Below are positions 10,481 to 20,914 of a stretch of DNA of 64,000 nucleotides, one piece after another. Under the pieces are notes generated by a model. The model was not told the DNA's origin and did not search any database. It saw only the letters and a program-made list of their open reading frames with translations. The position numbers were made by a program, and so were the translations under genes. The first letter of the stretch is position 1, and the number at the start of each line of letters is the position of its first letter. Source of the stretch: Tubiluchus corallicola (taxonomy: Eukaryota > Priapulida > Priapulimorpha > Priapulimorphida > Tubiluchidae); assembly GCA_030141605.1 (NCBI GenBank), contig JAQGDQ010000272.1:186001-250000 (forward strand). Reading direction: 5' to 3'.

Positions 10481-12622
10481 GAGATGCTACTGCTACCTGA
10501 GACATGACAATTGGTTTGCTCAATGGCGTAGAAAGAGAAGACAGGTGATAATTTTTGTAGAACGTTTCGTTTCATATTTTGCAAAGATCAAAAAAAAGTA
10601 TTTTGTTCCTAGCGGTGACAATGCCAACGATGTTAGGCTAGCAATGACGACACAAGCGTTTAAACTTTTAACTCCACAGACCAGTGCCTACTGCAATAGG
10701 CTAAAAATGCCACTTATATCTGTGCTGAGCCAAATAGGAAACAAAAGAATTCATTAACCTCCTTCGTACTCATCGCCGTCAATGATGTGCAATGTTGTCA
10801 TGACGAGGCAGGGTTATATTGTGGAGGAAGCAACACTCCACTGTACCAGAATTAACAAAAGCAGGACAGATTTACGTATCGTGGATGCCTAAGCTCTACA
10901 ACGGGAGTTTTGCGAGGCTGCCGGCAGTTAAAACTCTGCCTTCCCACTGTTTTTTACTTTATTAACTAATACAGTATAACAAACAGTGTTGAATGTACAT
11001 ATATGAATATAGATCAAAAACCAATTAATTTACATGAATGTTTAGACTTACGATGCAGCTAATCTGGAAAATTTTGAGAAAATTTTGAGACATACAGTCA
11101 TCCACAAACACTGGGTGACGTCCAAATAAGGCCTGATGACGACACAAGAGTAGCTAGAAAATGAACATTCTTGCTTGCAGACTTCTGCATAACCCCCTTA
11201 ACTCACAATTTTTTTGTTTGGTGTCCTATTTGCTTTGGACGCTTCAATCTTTAGAGGTCTTCATCTTCACAAGAATTGAAGTAAAAGTCTAAGCTTAAAC
11301 GTGAAATTAACACGTACTCACGTGCAAAAGGTTAAAATGTCCTTTGGGTCTCAAAAATAATCTTTATTTTCTGCACAAGTTTTCATCCCTCGCGGACTTC
11401 AACAGCTACAGAAAGAAATACATAAGTAAGAATATGCCATAATGCTTTATAGAAAAAAACTAACCCACTTGTAACTGTGGAATAGTTAACGTAAAGGTAT
11501 TACGATTAGCATTACAGTTGTATTTAAACAACACTCAACACATATTCCGTGCAGCTGATGAAATGAATGAGGAAGAAAAAGACTATTTTTCAGGCTTGAG
11601 CAACATTTTGATCCTTTGTTCTTTTGTGACAATTGCAAGTTTCAGAAGAACACTAATTTATTTTCAAACACAAGTGTCTACATGTATTCCGAGATCGTGT
11701 ACGGGTTTCAACGTACGGGCTAGTTGTTGGGCAATGAGTTTGGCAAAGGCGGCTTATCCTGTAAGCCCTGTAGGGGAATATGGGGAATAATCCTTGCCGG
11801 TCTTTAATGCAACATCGATTACGCGGGAACATTTCGCATTAAAACGTGAAAATTTTGATTATGACCCATCAAAACATTTCACAGTACAAGTTTTTACTGA
11901 GGTTTACATAATGGAAGTTGAGAAAAACGCTCAATAGATGGCACAGGTGGGAAGCGGGCATTTTTTAGACTAGAAGATGTGTTTCGAAGGAAATGTAGCA
12001 AAATCGGTTTCAAAAAATCAAAAGAACTGTACTAATTTTATTGTGATGTTAAAAGTGAATATTTTACCGTCTAGTTTTGCTAAATTGTTGTCGCGCTATA
12101 TTGAAACGTTTCATAAAACTTTATTCGTTTTTCAAAAACTGCCAGTCATTAAACCTAGTGTCAGCCCAGGTTCACGTCAAATTAAGAGAGTTTTACTTTC
12201 GGCAGTGTAGATAACTATAATTAGTCATAAATTTTCTGCAAAGTTGCCGCTATGTGAGACGGCAACTTTTTAAATGCTGTTATTCATCCATGTAGCCCCA
12301 CAGATGTATGAGTTTTTTGTCGGCAATTTCCATTTTATTTTAATTCTTCTGTCAAGTTCTATAAATTTCAGTTTAATCAAATGATTAAATTGGGAAGGCG
12401 CCAGACGTGAGTTTGAATAAAAATGTTAGGTTAATACATGAAATTTGTAAAGTACGTGTTTGTACTATTTTCTTCTGAAGATGTATATTAATTTTGCAAT
12501 TTCTTTTCTAGATTGCTTATCTATCGCGGAAAGAACTGATACCGTATGATTTATTGAACGTGACCTACTGCTCCTTCCCCCTGGATGGATTTGATATACC
12601 GGATTTGGTTGTTTGTAAATAG
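10481..12622 (+). CDS. Unrecognised gene, two 3' exons (partial model)
   Basis: Exon A (10481-10544) follows TAATTTTTACAG and ends CAG|GTGATA. In its open frame it encodes a Cys/Trp/Arg-rich peptide, RCYCYLRHDNWFAQWRRKRR. Exon B (12512-12622) follows TTCTTTTCTAG and encodes 36 residues beginning IAYLSRKELIPYDLLN and ending GFDIPDLVVCK, then TAG. AATAAA follows 15 bases after the stop. Exon A ends and exon B begins in phase 0, so they can join directly across a 1967-bp intron, or with further exons between. I do not recognise the family. The basic, aromatic sequence looks like a cytoplasmic tail, but that is inference. Upstream exons were not securely found. Exon B plus its poly(A) signal is the stronger half. 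Confidence 0.42.
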
Positions 12623-12636
12623 TGTAAATAGTTTTT

Positions 12637-12642
12637 AATAAA
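12637..12642 (+). terminator. Poly(A) signal after the unrecognised terminal exon
   Basis: AATAAA lies 15 bases downstream of the TAG at 12620-12622 and supports 12512-12622 as a genuine terminal exon. Confidence 0.5.
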
Positions 12643-13806
12643 TTTTTTCCTATTTGAACTATTTGTAATTTTGCTGAACGTTACAGTTCTCCACTTATGC
12701 GTGCGTGAGTGTGTATGATTCACATATGTGTGTAAAATGCGTGCATGCGTTTGAAAACATTTAATCAGACACCAGGTGGAAAAGGCGATCAGACGACTGT
12801 GGTGGGGCAGCACTGTTGGCACATTTTGTGACGTTGCTGTATTGGCAATGTGTATTCTTTTTCTGTTTCTGTTCTACACAGTCTTGAATCAAACGTCTTA
12901 TGGGCTTGTTTAATGTTGTAAAATGAGATTTAAGAGGACAATAATACTGACAGTAAAAATTAGTCCTAAATTGTTGTATAATTACGTAATCGCCGTTTTA
13001 TTAGGAACGCGAGAACTAACTGATACATTACATTATTAGACTATAGGCTCACAACTTCTCTTTCTTAATGTGAACAACGCATAACGCTTTGCTTAAAAAA
13101 TCAATGTAAAATCTAGTACAATAGTTTAGTATAAAAAATTTCACGCTGGAAACAAGCAACGCGATGCAGTGCAATATTTTTCCCACATTAATTCACTATT
13201 GAATGAGTGCACTTCACTAAAGTAATTTACAAGCTGTATTTTAAAGGGAAACAAACTCAAAACCGGCATATTCGTTAGTTACACGTGAAGTCTTAAGGGT
13301 ATAGGCCTGGATCCGCCTCTTCTACTGCACTATAACAGAGGTCTCTAGTACATTTCAGTTTCTAAGCCCCTCTTCCTCTGAGGTCCTAATCAGGTGCTTA
13401 TTTCTCTTAATAGCAATGCTGGCAGTACGGTACAGTGCAAAAAATACCGTACTGCGTACCTTTAAAAACACTGTACCGTAATTCCGTACCGTACCTACAA
13501 AATCGAACCATAAAGTACTAGCACGATAAAATATCATAACGTAATTCCGTACCAAGTGCATGTAGGACCTACTACAAAAAGATAAAGATAAAGTTATTTT
13601 TTCTTAATAATTTTGTGGCAAACAGGATGAGTTACGGACATTAACTAGATTTTAATGGTTGTCTTAAATTACCATTTGCTCACTAGTGACAAATTTTTAA
13701 TGATGATTCAAATTTAGTGTCTTGCTTAAAACGTTTGTAACTATACCACGCAGGTTAGCATGTACGTCTTGAATTTCTTTCGTTGGCAAAACAAATCTGT
13801 AACTCA
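12643..13806. other. Intergenic; short inverted repeats near 13.43-13.55 kb
   Basis: There is no supportable gene. Around 13425-13555 the words GGTACGGAATTACGGTAC and CAGTACGGTA occur in both orientations, suggesting a decayed inverted-repeat element. The rest is AT-rich unique sequence. Confidence 0.4.
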
Positions 13807-14269
13807 AATACCGTATTTTCCCGTGTATAAGAGACCCTTTTTTGCTCAGAATTTTCACTTTAAAAATAGGGGGTCTCTTATACATGGGAGTAAGTCTTTT
13901 CAATAAGATGCATAAATTGTGACACTAATGATTTTAAAGAAATAAGTGCTCTACAACTGTTTTGCGTGTCGCGTTCGACTATGAAGCGGTTGTAAGCAAT
14001 ACAAGCATCGTGACACAGGCATTATCTCCTCGTTTTCTCTTTTCCTGTTACAGGTTTGCAGGTACGCACTTTAATATATACCAGTACTCTTTTTCTACAA
14101 CACATTAACTGGTTTTATTTTGTTTTCAGTACCGCACTGAGTTGAAAAAAGTTGTACTTTACCCTCTAAAAATGTCCGTCTGAAAAAACTTTTTTCCAGA
14201 ATTTTTGCCTAAAAATTGAAGGGGTCTCTTATACACAAGGGTCTCTTATACATGGGAAAATACGGTATT
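13807..14269. mobile_element. Non-autonomous terminal-inverted-repeat transposon (MITE), 463 bp
   Basis: The left terminus AATACCGTATTTTCCCGTG continues TATAAGAGACCC. The right end, read on the minus strand, gives the same roughly 32-bp sequence with a few differences. The element is flanked by TCA on both sides (13804-13806 and 14270-14272), a plausible 3-bp target duplication. The GGTCTCTTATACA word recurs internally. There is no coding capacity. The superfamily is uncertain (3-bp duplications occur in Harbinger-type and CACTA-type elements). Confidence 0.75.
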
Positions 14270-14875
14270 TCACACAAGCTATGCAGACTTTTTGAAACAG
14301 CGAATATGGGTAAAAACGGCACAGGTAAAAATGGCCAGGAAAATGCGTATTTTTTATCGTACACGGCAGCACGTTCCTGTACAATTCTCAGAAATAGAAA
14401 TTAGAGCATCGGGTTACATAAAGAGGTGTAAACAATATACCCAGTTTGTATGCGTACAACATTAAAGGTAAGTACGGGGGGGAAATGATCGGCGCTTCTG
14501 AACAATTTGCCGTTTTTTCATCCAAAGCGAACCAATTCAGACGTTTTGTTTGCGTGTGTTATATGTTAATTAGGGAGTACCTTAAGTCCCCACCCAAGAG
14601 GAAAAACAGGTCGTCATGCTGATTTGCTGACCAAAACAAAAACAAAAACCTGAGTAAAATGTGCAGAAAATGGTACGAAAAAAATACGGTAATTTCGTAT
14701 CGTAACGTTGCGTACTTCCATCTTTGCAGACAACTCATTAATGCGTGTTTCAATTGATAAAACTATTTGCAAACCTAAGTTTCATTGCATTACCCGCGGT
14801 GACTGATTTACTAGTTGGACTATCTACAATGACTGAAATTGCAGCACTTTTGCTAGAAGCAAAGAGTTCAAACAT
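14270..14875. other. Intergenic, no feature seen
   Basis: No exon, RNA gene or repeat could be supported. Confidence 0.35.
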
Positions 14876-15130
14876 ATGTGCTGTTTTTTTATCACGCTTT
14901 TTCTCATTTTTTGTCTAAAACTCTATCTTCCTTCCCCTTTTTCTCTCACTCTCAACCTCTTTATCTCAGTTGCCTTCTCTATTTGCAAACTGTCAACCTG
15001 TCTACCAAGCTCTTTTTCTGTTCACCCTTTCTCTCATTTTTGTTTAAATTCGCTCTCTCTTCCTTCCCTTCTTTCCCTCATATCCTCTTCTTAGTTGCCT
15101 TTTCTACTTGTGAACACTACTTACTTCCCC
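14876..15130 (+). repeat. Pyrimidine-rich tract
   Basis: About 250 bp of C/T-rich sequence on the plus strand (TTTTTCTCTCACTCTCAACC and similar). The open frames across it (Phe/Leu/Ser-rich) are compositional artefacts. Confidence 0.7.
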
Positions 15131-15550
15131 ACTGCAGTACAATTAAATCTTTTATGATAACGATAGTGTATGAAACATAATAATTTATTACAGTGTTGTG
15201 TAACAATTTTGATGTTACCATGTATTACACGTTATTACATTGTACAGAAATGCATAAACATATTATGAAATGTCTAACAATTTCATAAAAAAGTTAATTT
15301 CAAAATTTTGCACATTCACAGTACCTTATATATATATATATATATGGTTGTTCCAGCACCAGACTTTCATAGATTGCAAATCTTGAAGCAGTTTTGACAC
15401 AGCAATTCTGTAATGTACACCAGCATAAAATTTGTATTATTTCAAGTTCGCGTTCATTTTCCTAGATCCTTTCAAATGATGAACCACTGCAGCCTTTAGG
15501 ACAGTGACCCATAGAGCAGAACAGAGGGACTCCTTTGTTACTGCTGAATA

Positions 15551-15631
15551 TATATAGTATTTACAAGCATGAATCAACTTTTCCTAACATCGTCAAAATT
15601 GAAGATGATTCATGCTTGTAAATGCTATATA
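15551..15631 (+). other. 81-nt hairpin with 26-bp stem
   Basis: The left arm (15551-15576) is complementary to the right arm (15606-15631) over 26 bases. The only non-Watson-Crick pair would be a G.U wobble on the plus-strand transcript. The loop is 29 nt. Size and pairing resemble a microRNA precursor, though the outer flanks pair poorly and it could be a small inverted-repeat remnant. No known microRNA is recognised. Confidence 0.6.
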
Positions 15632-16157
15632 CAGTTTGATACCCTTCAGCGTAGTTTTTATGTATGGGAAGAATACCTATTTTCACCGCTTGTTAATAAT
15701 AGTACTATACATGAATCTAATGGTAGTAATATACGTGAAGTGTATATTGGGCAGTATAGTAAGGCTGTGAAACAGCGAGTATAATCGTCTTTTATGGTTT
15801 ACTAATAAATATTTGGGAACCCCGCAAACTGGCAATGTTTATACAAAACAGTTATACAAACGTATAAAACAATGAACTAGTTATTAAGTCTGCCTGGTCG
15901 GTAGATGATTTACTACGTAGTTGCCTTATAGTCTTATACAGGCCTTTTTATTGCAATTCATTTAATACAAAAAGGCTACCAAACGCTGGTTTTATATTCA
16001 GCTTCAATGAAGTACATAAAATAATAAACTGGATGTCTGTAATCATGCCATATCTGTATCCGTAGAAACTGCTATAGTTTTCCCATTTACTTTTTTCAGA
16101 CTGCACGCAGTTTAAAAAATTGGCGTGAATAGTTCATGTATAAAATATAGTAATATA
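15632..16157. other. Intergenic, no feature seen
   Basis: Unique AT-rich sequence; the 70-codon plus-strand frame crossing the hairpin has no recognisable content. Confidence 0.35.
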
Positions 16158-16405
16158 TAAATGTCCATAAACGTATAGTACATAAAAAGGCGCTAGGCAT
16201 AGCTGAAATTATATGGCTGAAAAAGTAAGGGCCAATTACATATAAATACCCATAAATGTATAGCACATAAAAGGCGCTAGGCATATGTAAAAAAACTGAA
16301 ATTATATAGCTGAAAAAGTAAGTACCAATTATATATGAATGTCCATAAATGTATAGCACATAAAAAACGCTATGCATACCTAAAAAACCTGAAATTATAT
16401 AGCTG
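16158..16405 (+). repeat. 85-95-bp tandem repeat, three copies
   Basis: Three units start near 16158, 16243 and 16337, each built as ATGTCCATAAATGTATAGCA, then a CGCTAGGCATA segment, then GAAATTATATAGCTGAA. The third unit ends exactly where the retroelement coding begins, marking the truncated 5' border of that element. Confidence 0.8.
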
Positions 16406-17210
16406 AATGTGCTGACCGTTATTTGGCAGCTAGGAGTAACAAGTCTTTCAGAAACCAGTATAGAGCAAAAGACTTGCAATTTCAAGAGAAAAATGGTGAC
16501 AATAAACAAAATGCAAATACTTTTATTAAAGGTTCCGACAGTAATATTCGTTGTCTTACTTGGGGCCATAGAAGTGCTGACTGTGCTCAAGCAAAGTTTC
16601 CTCAGAGTAGGAGTGAGCCTATTCAGAATAAAAATTATCCTAAAAACAAACCTACATTAGAGAAACAACCTAATAGAGCATCTCAGCAATATGTGGGTGT
16701 AAGACAAAATACTGATTCCACTAGTTCCTCTGATCAATGTGTAAATGACGATAACAAAATACCTGCACATACTAAACCATTTTGTTTCCCTGTTCGTGTC
16801 AATGGTTATGACCTTACATGCCAAAGAGACAGTGGTGCACATATGTCCATTTTGCATTCCAAGTTTGTTCATCCAAGACAAACAATACCGGCACTTCCGC
16901 TAAAATACGATGCAAACATGGTGATGTTAAAAGCTACCAACTTGCCAAAGTAATTGTGGAGAGTGACCGTATTTCTGGTTGGTTAGCTGTATGCATTTCT
17001 AACACTGCCCCGATCCCATTGTTGCTTCTTGGTAATGATATCGAGACGGCTTATGAACCTTTTCATAGTTCTTCAAATAAATTGCCCGATGCTCTACTCT
17101 GTGATCAATCTGTATCTGAGTCAGATCTTGGGCAGTCTGTTTCCATGGGCCGAAATCCACCAGCCTACCTATGTTGCAACAAGGTCTCAATTAGCACGTA
17201 TAGAAGTTGA
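16406..17210 (+). pseudogene. Gag C-terminus (zinc knuckle) and aspartic protease, broken
   Basis: The frame 16423-16953 carries a decayed CCHC knuckle near residue 44 (CLTWGHRSADC, with the expected first Cys absent) in a basic, Asn/Gln-rich context. A retropepsin-like protease follows, with catalytic D-S-G-A in CQRDSGAHMSIL at about 16830. A stop at 16951 ends this frame. The protease C-terminus (..PLLLLGNDI..) continues in the other plus frame, 16818-17210, so a frameshift lies between. The N-terminal capsid part is missing. Confidence 0.75.
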
Positions 17211-18780
17211 AACAAGGCATGAAAGGGAACTTGAAGATAAACTCCAAATTCTTGCTACACCCCTTTCTCATCAAGTAGAAAAGAACACTTTGGATTATCA
17301 GAAGCTTCTAGAGTCTAATAGGCAGAAACTCATACAGGAACAAAAGGACGATATATCTTTACGTAATATCCGTGATCGTGCTGGTACTGAAGCTGAGGCA
17401 CAAGCTGTTGGTAAAGGGTATTACATACGTGACAATGTGCTATTTTACTTGGGTCGTGAGCGACGTGGTGATACACTAACCACATGAGTAATTGGTAGTA
17501 CCTAAATGTAGACGTCGTGAAATTTTGCACTTGGCCCATGATAATCCATTAGCTGGTCACACGGGAGAAAAGAAAACTTTACACCGAATTTCGGCAGAAT
17601 ATACTTGGCCTCACCTGAAGCGCAATGTGCAGCAATATTGCAAAACTTGCCTTCCTTGCTAAAAATCTTCACGTGTAAAAACTTCTGAACGTGCTACATA
17701 AAACCCCTCCCAACCCCTTCAGTTCCATTTCACACTATTGGTATTGACCTTATTGGACCCTTAAGCACTTCTCGGACACCTAGTGGCAATCGGTATGCAT
17801 TAGTAATTGTTGGCCATGCTACAAGGTATCCGGATTGCTATCATCTTTCCAATATTGAAACGACCACAGTTGTAAAAGCTTTACTTCAGTTCATTAGTCT
17901 GTATGGTATCCCAAGACAGATTATTACTGACAAAGGTACCCAGTTTACATCCCAGATGCTTAGAGATCTAGAAAAAACGCTTGGTGTCAAAGATATTACA
18001 ACCAGCCCATATCATGCTCAAGCTAATGGTTTGGTAGAGCGTTATAAACAAACTTTGAAACATTCAATTTGGAAACTCTTGCAGGAAAAGCACCCTATTC
18101 CTTGGGTTGAGATGATTCCAATGCTGTTGTTTGCATATAGAGAAGTTGTGCAAGAAAGTCTTGGTTATTCACCAAATGAGCTTGTTTTTGGATTTAAAGT
18201 GCATTATCCCCTTGCTGCTTACAGGGAAACACAGGGATTTGCACTTCCTACCAATGCTGAATCAATTGGTGAATACGTTAGTAGAATTATAAACTCATTT
18301 CAAGAGGCAACAGATAATGCCCATTCTTCCTTACATGATGCTAAAATAGCTCAAGAGAAATTATTTAATAATATGGCTAGTGCACGAACTCTACAGATTG
18401 GCCAGAAAGTCAATTCTTAAACCAGCAAAACCTGGTAAACTTAATTGTGGTCCCTATGTTGTAACCAATAAGATATCAGATGTGAACTACAAAATCGATA
18501 TGGGTGGAACAGGCAGAAAGAGAAAAATTCGATCATTCCATATTAACTTGTTGAAACCTTACCATGATCACGAGGAGCAGTTAATTCTCTATCACGGTCG
18601 TGTTAGTCAATGTTATTTTGGTTCTGCTGTCACTGATGAAGACATTTGTGATGTGTGTGTAGGCAGTAGTCCTGATAACAATGAAGTACTTGTGTATGAT
18701 AGGAAACTCAGTCCTTCTGAGGTTGGACAACTTCCTGATTATGCTGTTCCCCCCTTAGCTGTGGCTACACAGTCAAGTTT
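17211..18780 (+). pseudogene. Integrase with H2C2, D-D(35)-E core and GPY/F module, broken
   Basis: After a charged linker and a TGA at 17485, the zinc-binding H2C2 box lies at about 17525-17660 (LAHDNPLAGHTG, then CKTCLPC) and is followed by a TAA. The catalytic core then shows IGIDLIGPL, IITDKGTQF and HAQANGLVERY; the second Asp and the Glu are exactly 35 residues apart. A TAA at 18418 breaks it. The GPY/F module (GPYVVTNKISDVNYKI) continues in another frame from about 18420. The three expected catalytic residues are present, but stops and a frameshift make it inactive. Confidence 0.8.
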
Positions 18781-18789
18781 AGAAGACAT

Positions 18790-20142
18790 CATGTTTCCAG
18801 ATTATTTGACTAAAGAACAGAAACAACAACTGAAGGTTGTTTGTGAGGAATTTGCCTCAAAATTTACTGATTTACCTGGACGTACTTCAGTCGTCCAACA
18901 TCACATTAACCTAACATATACGACACCGGTTAGGCAAAGGGCTTACCGTATCCCTTACCATCGACGAGAAATTGTCAAGAGGGAATTACATGAAATGCTT
19001 AGGCTTGAAGTAATATAGCTAGTCCTAGTCCTATTCCCCATAGTCCTAGTACCAAAAGGTGATAGCACAATCCGTTTCTGCGTTGATTATCGTTTGCTGA
19101 ACGCCCAGACTTCATTTAATGTGTATCCCATCCCACGTATAGACGACATCGTTGATGAGTTACATGGCGCAAAATTCATGTCGACACTTGATCTCAGCAA
19201 AGCCTTTTGGCAAATCAAGCTTTCAGAGGCTTCAAGGCCAGTTTCAGCCTTTATAACAGATATCGGAAAGTTCGAGTGGACTGTAATGCCATTTGGTCTT
19301 ATGAACTCAGCTCAGTCATGTCAAAGTCTCCTTGACAGAGTATTGGAATTTGTAACTCAATGTGCCAGAGGATACATTGATGATGTAATTGTTAAGTCTG
19401 CCACATGGCAAAAGCATTTGAGTGACCTCAAGGACGTCTTTGGTTGTATACGCACAGCAGGATTAACAGTGAAGCCAAGAAAATGTAATTTAGCTCAAGT
19501 AGAAACAAACTTTCTTGGATACGTAGTTGGGAAAAATCGACTTCGGCCTCAAATGTCCAAGGTGGAAAAAATGCAAAATTTTCTCCGTCCACAGACAAAA
19601 AACAAGTGCGTAGTTTTCTTGGTATGACAGGCTATTATGGTACAAAAGCAACCCCTCTTTATGCCTTGACTGAGGACAAGGCACCTAATCAAGTCGAATG
19701 GGATGATGCGTGTGAGGAGAGTTTTGTTGCTTTACGTGATGCTATAACATCTGACTCTGTACTTCACTCTCCAGACTTTTCCATAGAATTCATACTAACC
19801 ACAGATGCAAGTCTGATTGGCCTTGGGGGTGTACTATCCCAGATTCAGGGTGATTTAGGGGAAGTCCCAATCATGTACGTCAGTCACAAACTGACTCCTG
19901 CTGAGCGCAACTGCAGCGCAGTTGAAATAGAGCTGCTTGCAATAATTTTTTGTATCAAAAAATTGAAATTTTATCTTGAAGCAGTTACTTTTGTATTGAG
20001 AACGGATCAGCGTTCTCTATTGGCTTTGCCGAAAATCAAAAGAAATAATCGTAGGTTATGTAGATGGAGCGAATATACCTACAGAGTTGAATCTGTTAAA
20101 GGTACTGATAACAGAGTAGCTGATGCGCTCTCCAGGTTCTAA
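18790..20142 (+). pseudogene. Reverse transcriptase and RNase H, broken
   Basis: The RT entry segment (LPGRTSVVQHHINL) leads into a stop at 19016. The palm then reads FCVDYRLLN, FMSTLDLSKAFWQIKL, VMPFGLMNSA and the catalytic YIDDVIV box near 19372. A frameshift near 19610 moves to the 19606-20142 frame, which has the RNase H signature LTTDASLIGLGGVLSQ, the Glu segment SAVEIELLAI and LRTDQRSL. It ends ..DNRVADALSRF, the usual gypsy-type RNase H end. Catalytic residues are mostly preserved, so decay is moderate. Confidence 0.85.
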
Positions 20143-20631
20143 AGATTTCCTATGTTAAAGGAAAACCTTTTCTAAGATATGTGTTAATGAGTGCATAGAA
20201 TTTCAAATTGAATCAAGTATTATTTATGCATAGTTAATGATCATTTTGCCATTTAACGCTCTATTGTTGTTTTTTGCGTAATTGTTTTGTTATGTCTGCT
20301 TGGGTTTTCTCAGGATGGATTGAAAGGTTGATGAGTTAAGGGCCCAATTCTCTTCTTTTTAGATTGTTTTTGCTAACCGTGCTGGTTTGTTCTTTTTTAG
20401 TAGTATTGCATAACATGTTGTATATGATCACTGAGCTGCATATTTTTCTACTGTTGCGCAATGTTTGCTAAACGTTTTGATTATTATGACACTTTGCTGA
20501 TTATTTTGATTGTGACATTTTGCTAATTATGTTATTGTGTCATTTTGATAATGTTTTTTGTGTGTTTAGTGTTTGCTATATAATCTATTGTACTCGGAAC
20601 TTCATTTGAAAATTTCAGATATCCGAGTTTA
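20143..20631 (+). other. Noncoding 3' region of the retroelement
   Basis: About 490 bp lie between the RNase H stop and the polypurine tract. TTTTGATTATT-like words recur between 20460 and 20560. No env-like frame is present. Confidence 0.5.
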
Positions 20632-20646
20632 CTTGGAGGGGGGTAT
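20632..20646 (+). promoter_or_regulatory. Polypurine tract
   Basis: CTTGGAGGGGGGTAT lies immediately before TGTGAGG, the position expected for plus-strand priming at the start of a 3' LTR. Confidence 0.7.
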
Positions 20647-20800
20647 TGTGAGGTGTGTGTTGCTAATTCTGATAGTAAATGGCTTGCTTGGCTTGCATTG
20701 CTGTATGTGTTCTTTTATTTCATCATCTCCTCACCCCTGTCACTTAAATTGGTTTGTACGTTACATTCTATAACTGACGTTCTGACCTAAGGCTAGGTAT
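20647..20800 (+). repeat. Start of 3' LTR, right end undefined
   Basis: The LTR is inferred to begin TGTGAGGTGTGTG directly after the polypurine tract. With no 5' LTR to compare, its length is unknown. It must end before or inside the 5' region of the DHRS4-like gene, whose start codon is at 20915. Confidence 0.45.
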
Positions 20801-20914
20801 AGAAAAACCGGAAAGCTGCGCACTGCGCCTGCCATTAATCATCTAGACGTGGAAGTTAACAGTCCACCTTACATATGCTGGGTGCAGTTCATGTACGAAT
20901 TTCATATTCCTAAA

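Larger units (their letters stand above)
16406..20800 (+). mobile_element. Gmr1-like Ty3/gypsy retrotransposon, 5'-truncated and broken
   Basis: Domains run in the order nucleocapsid, protease, integrase, reverse transcriptase, RNase H. The sequences are gypsy-like, but integrase lies ahead of RT, the arrangement of the Gmr1 group. The 5' LTR and most of gag are missing, since the element starts abruptly after a tandem repeat. The 3' side has a polypurine tract and the beginning of an LTR. Several frame breaks and stops interrupt the coding region, so this copy is dead. The right border is uncertain because the LTR end could not be matched. Confidence 0.85.

Noticed and set aside
11518-11790. 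Plus-strand frame beginning LYLNNTQHIFRAADEMNEEE after a TTACAG acceptor
   Set aside because: The first part looks protein-like, but no donor fits and the later part is ordinary sequence; too weak to list as an exon.
14876-15180. 100-codon Phe/Leu/Ser-rich frame resembling a membrane protein
   Set aside because: It follows from the pyrimidine-rich tract; two frames give the same kind of peptide.
16000-16405. 5' LTR of the Gmr1-like element
   Set aside because: The sequence here is a three-copy tandem repeat unrelated to the 3' LTR start, so the element is 5'-truncated.
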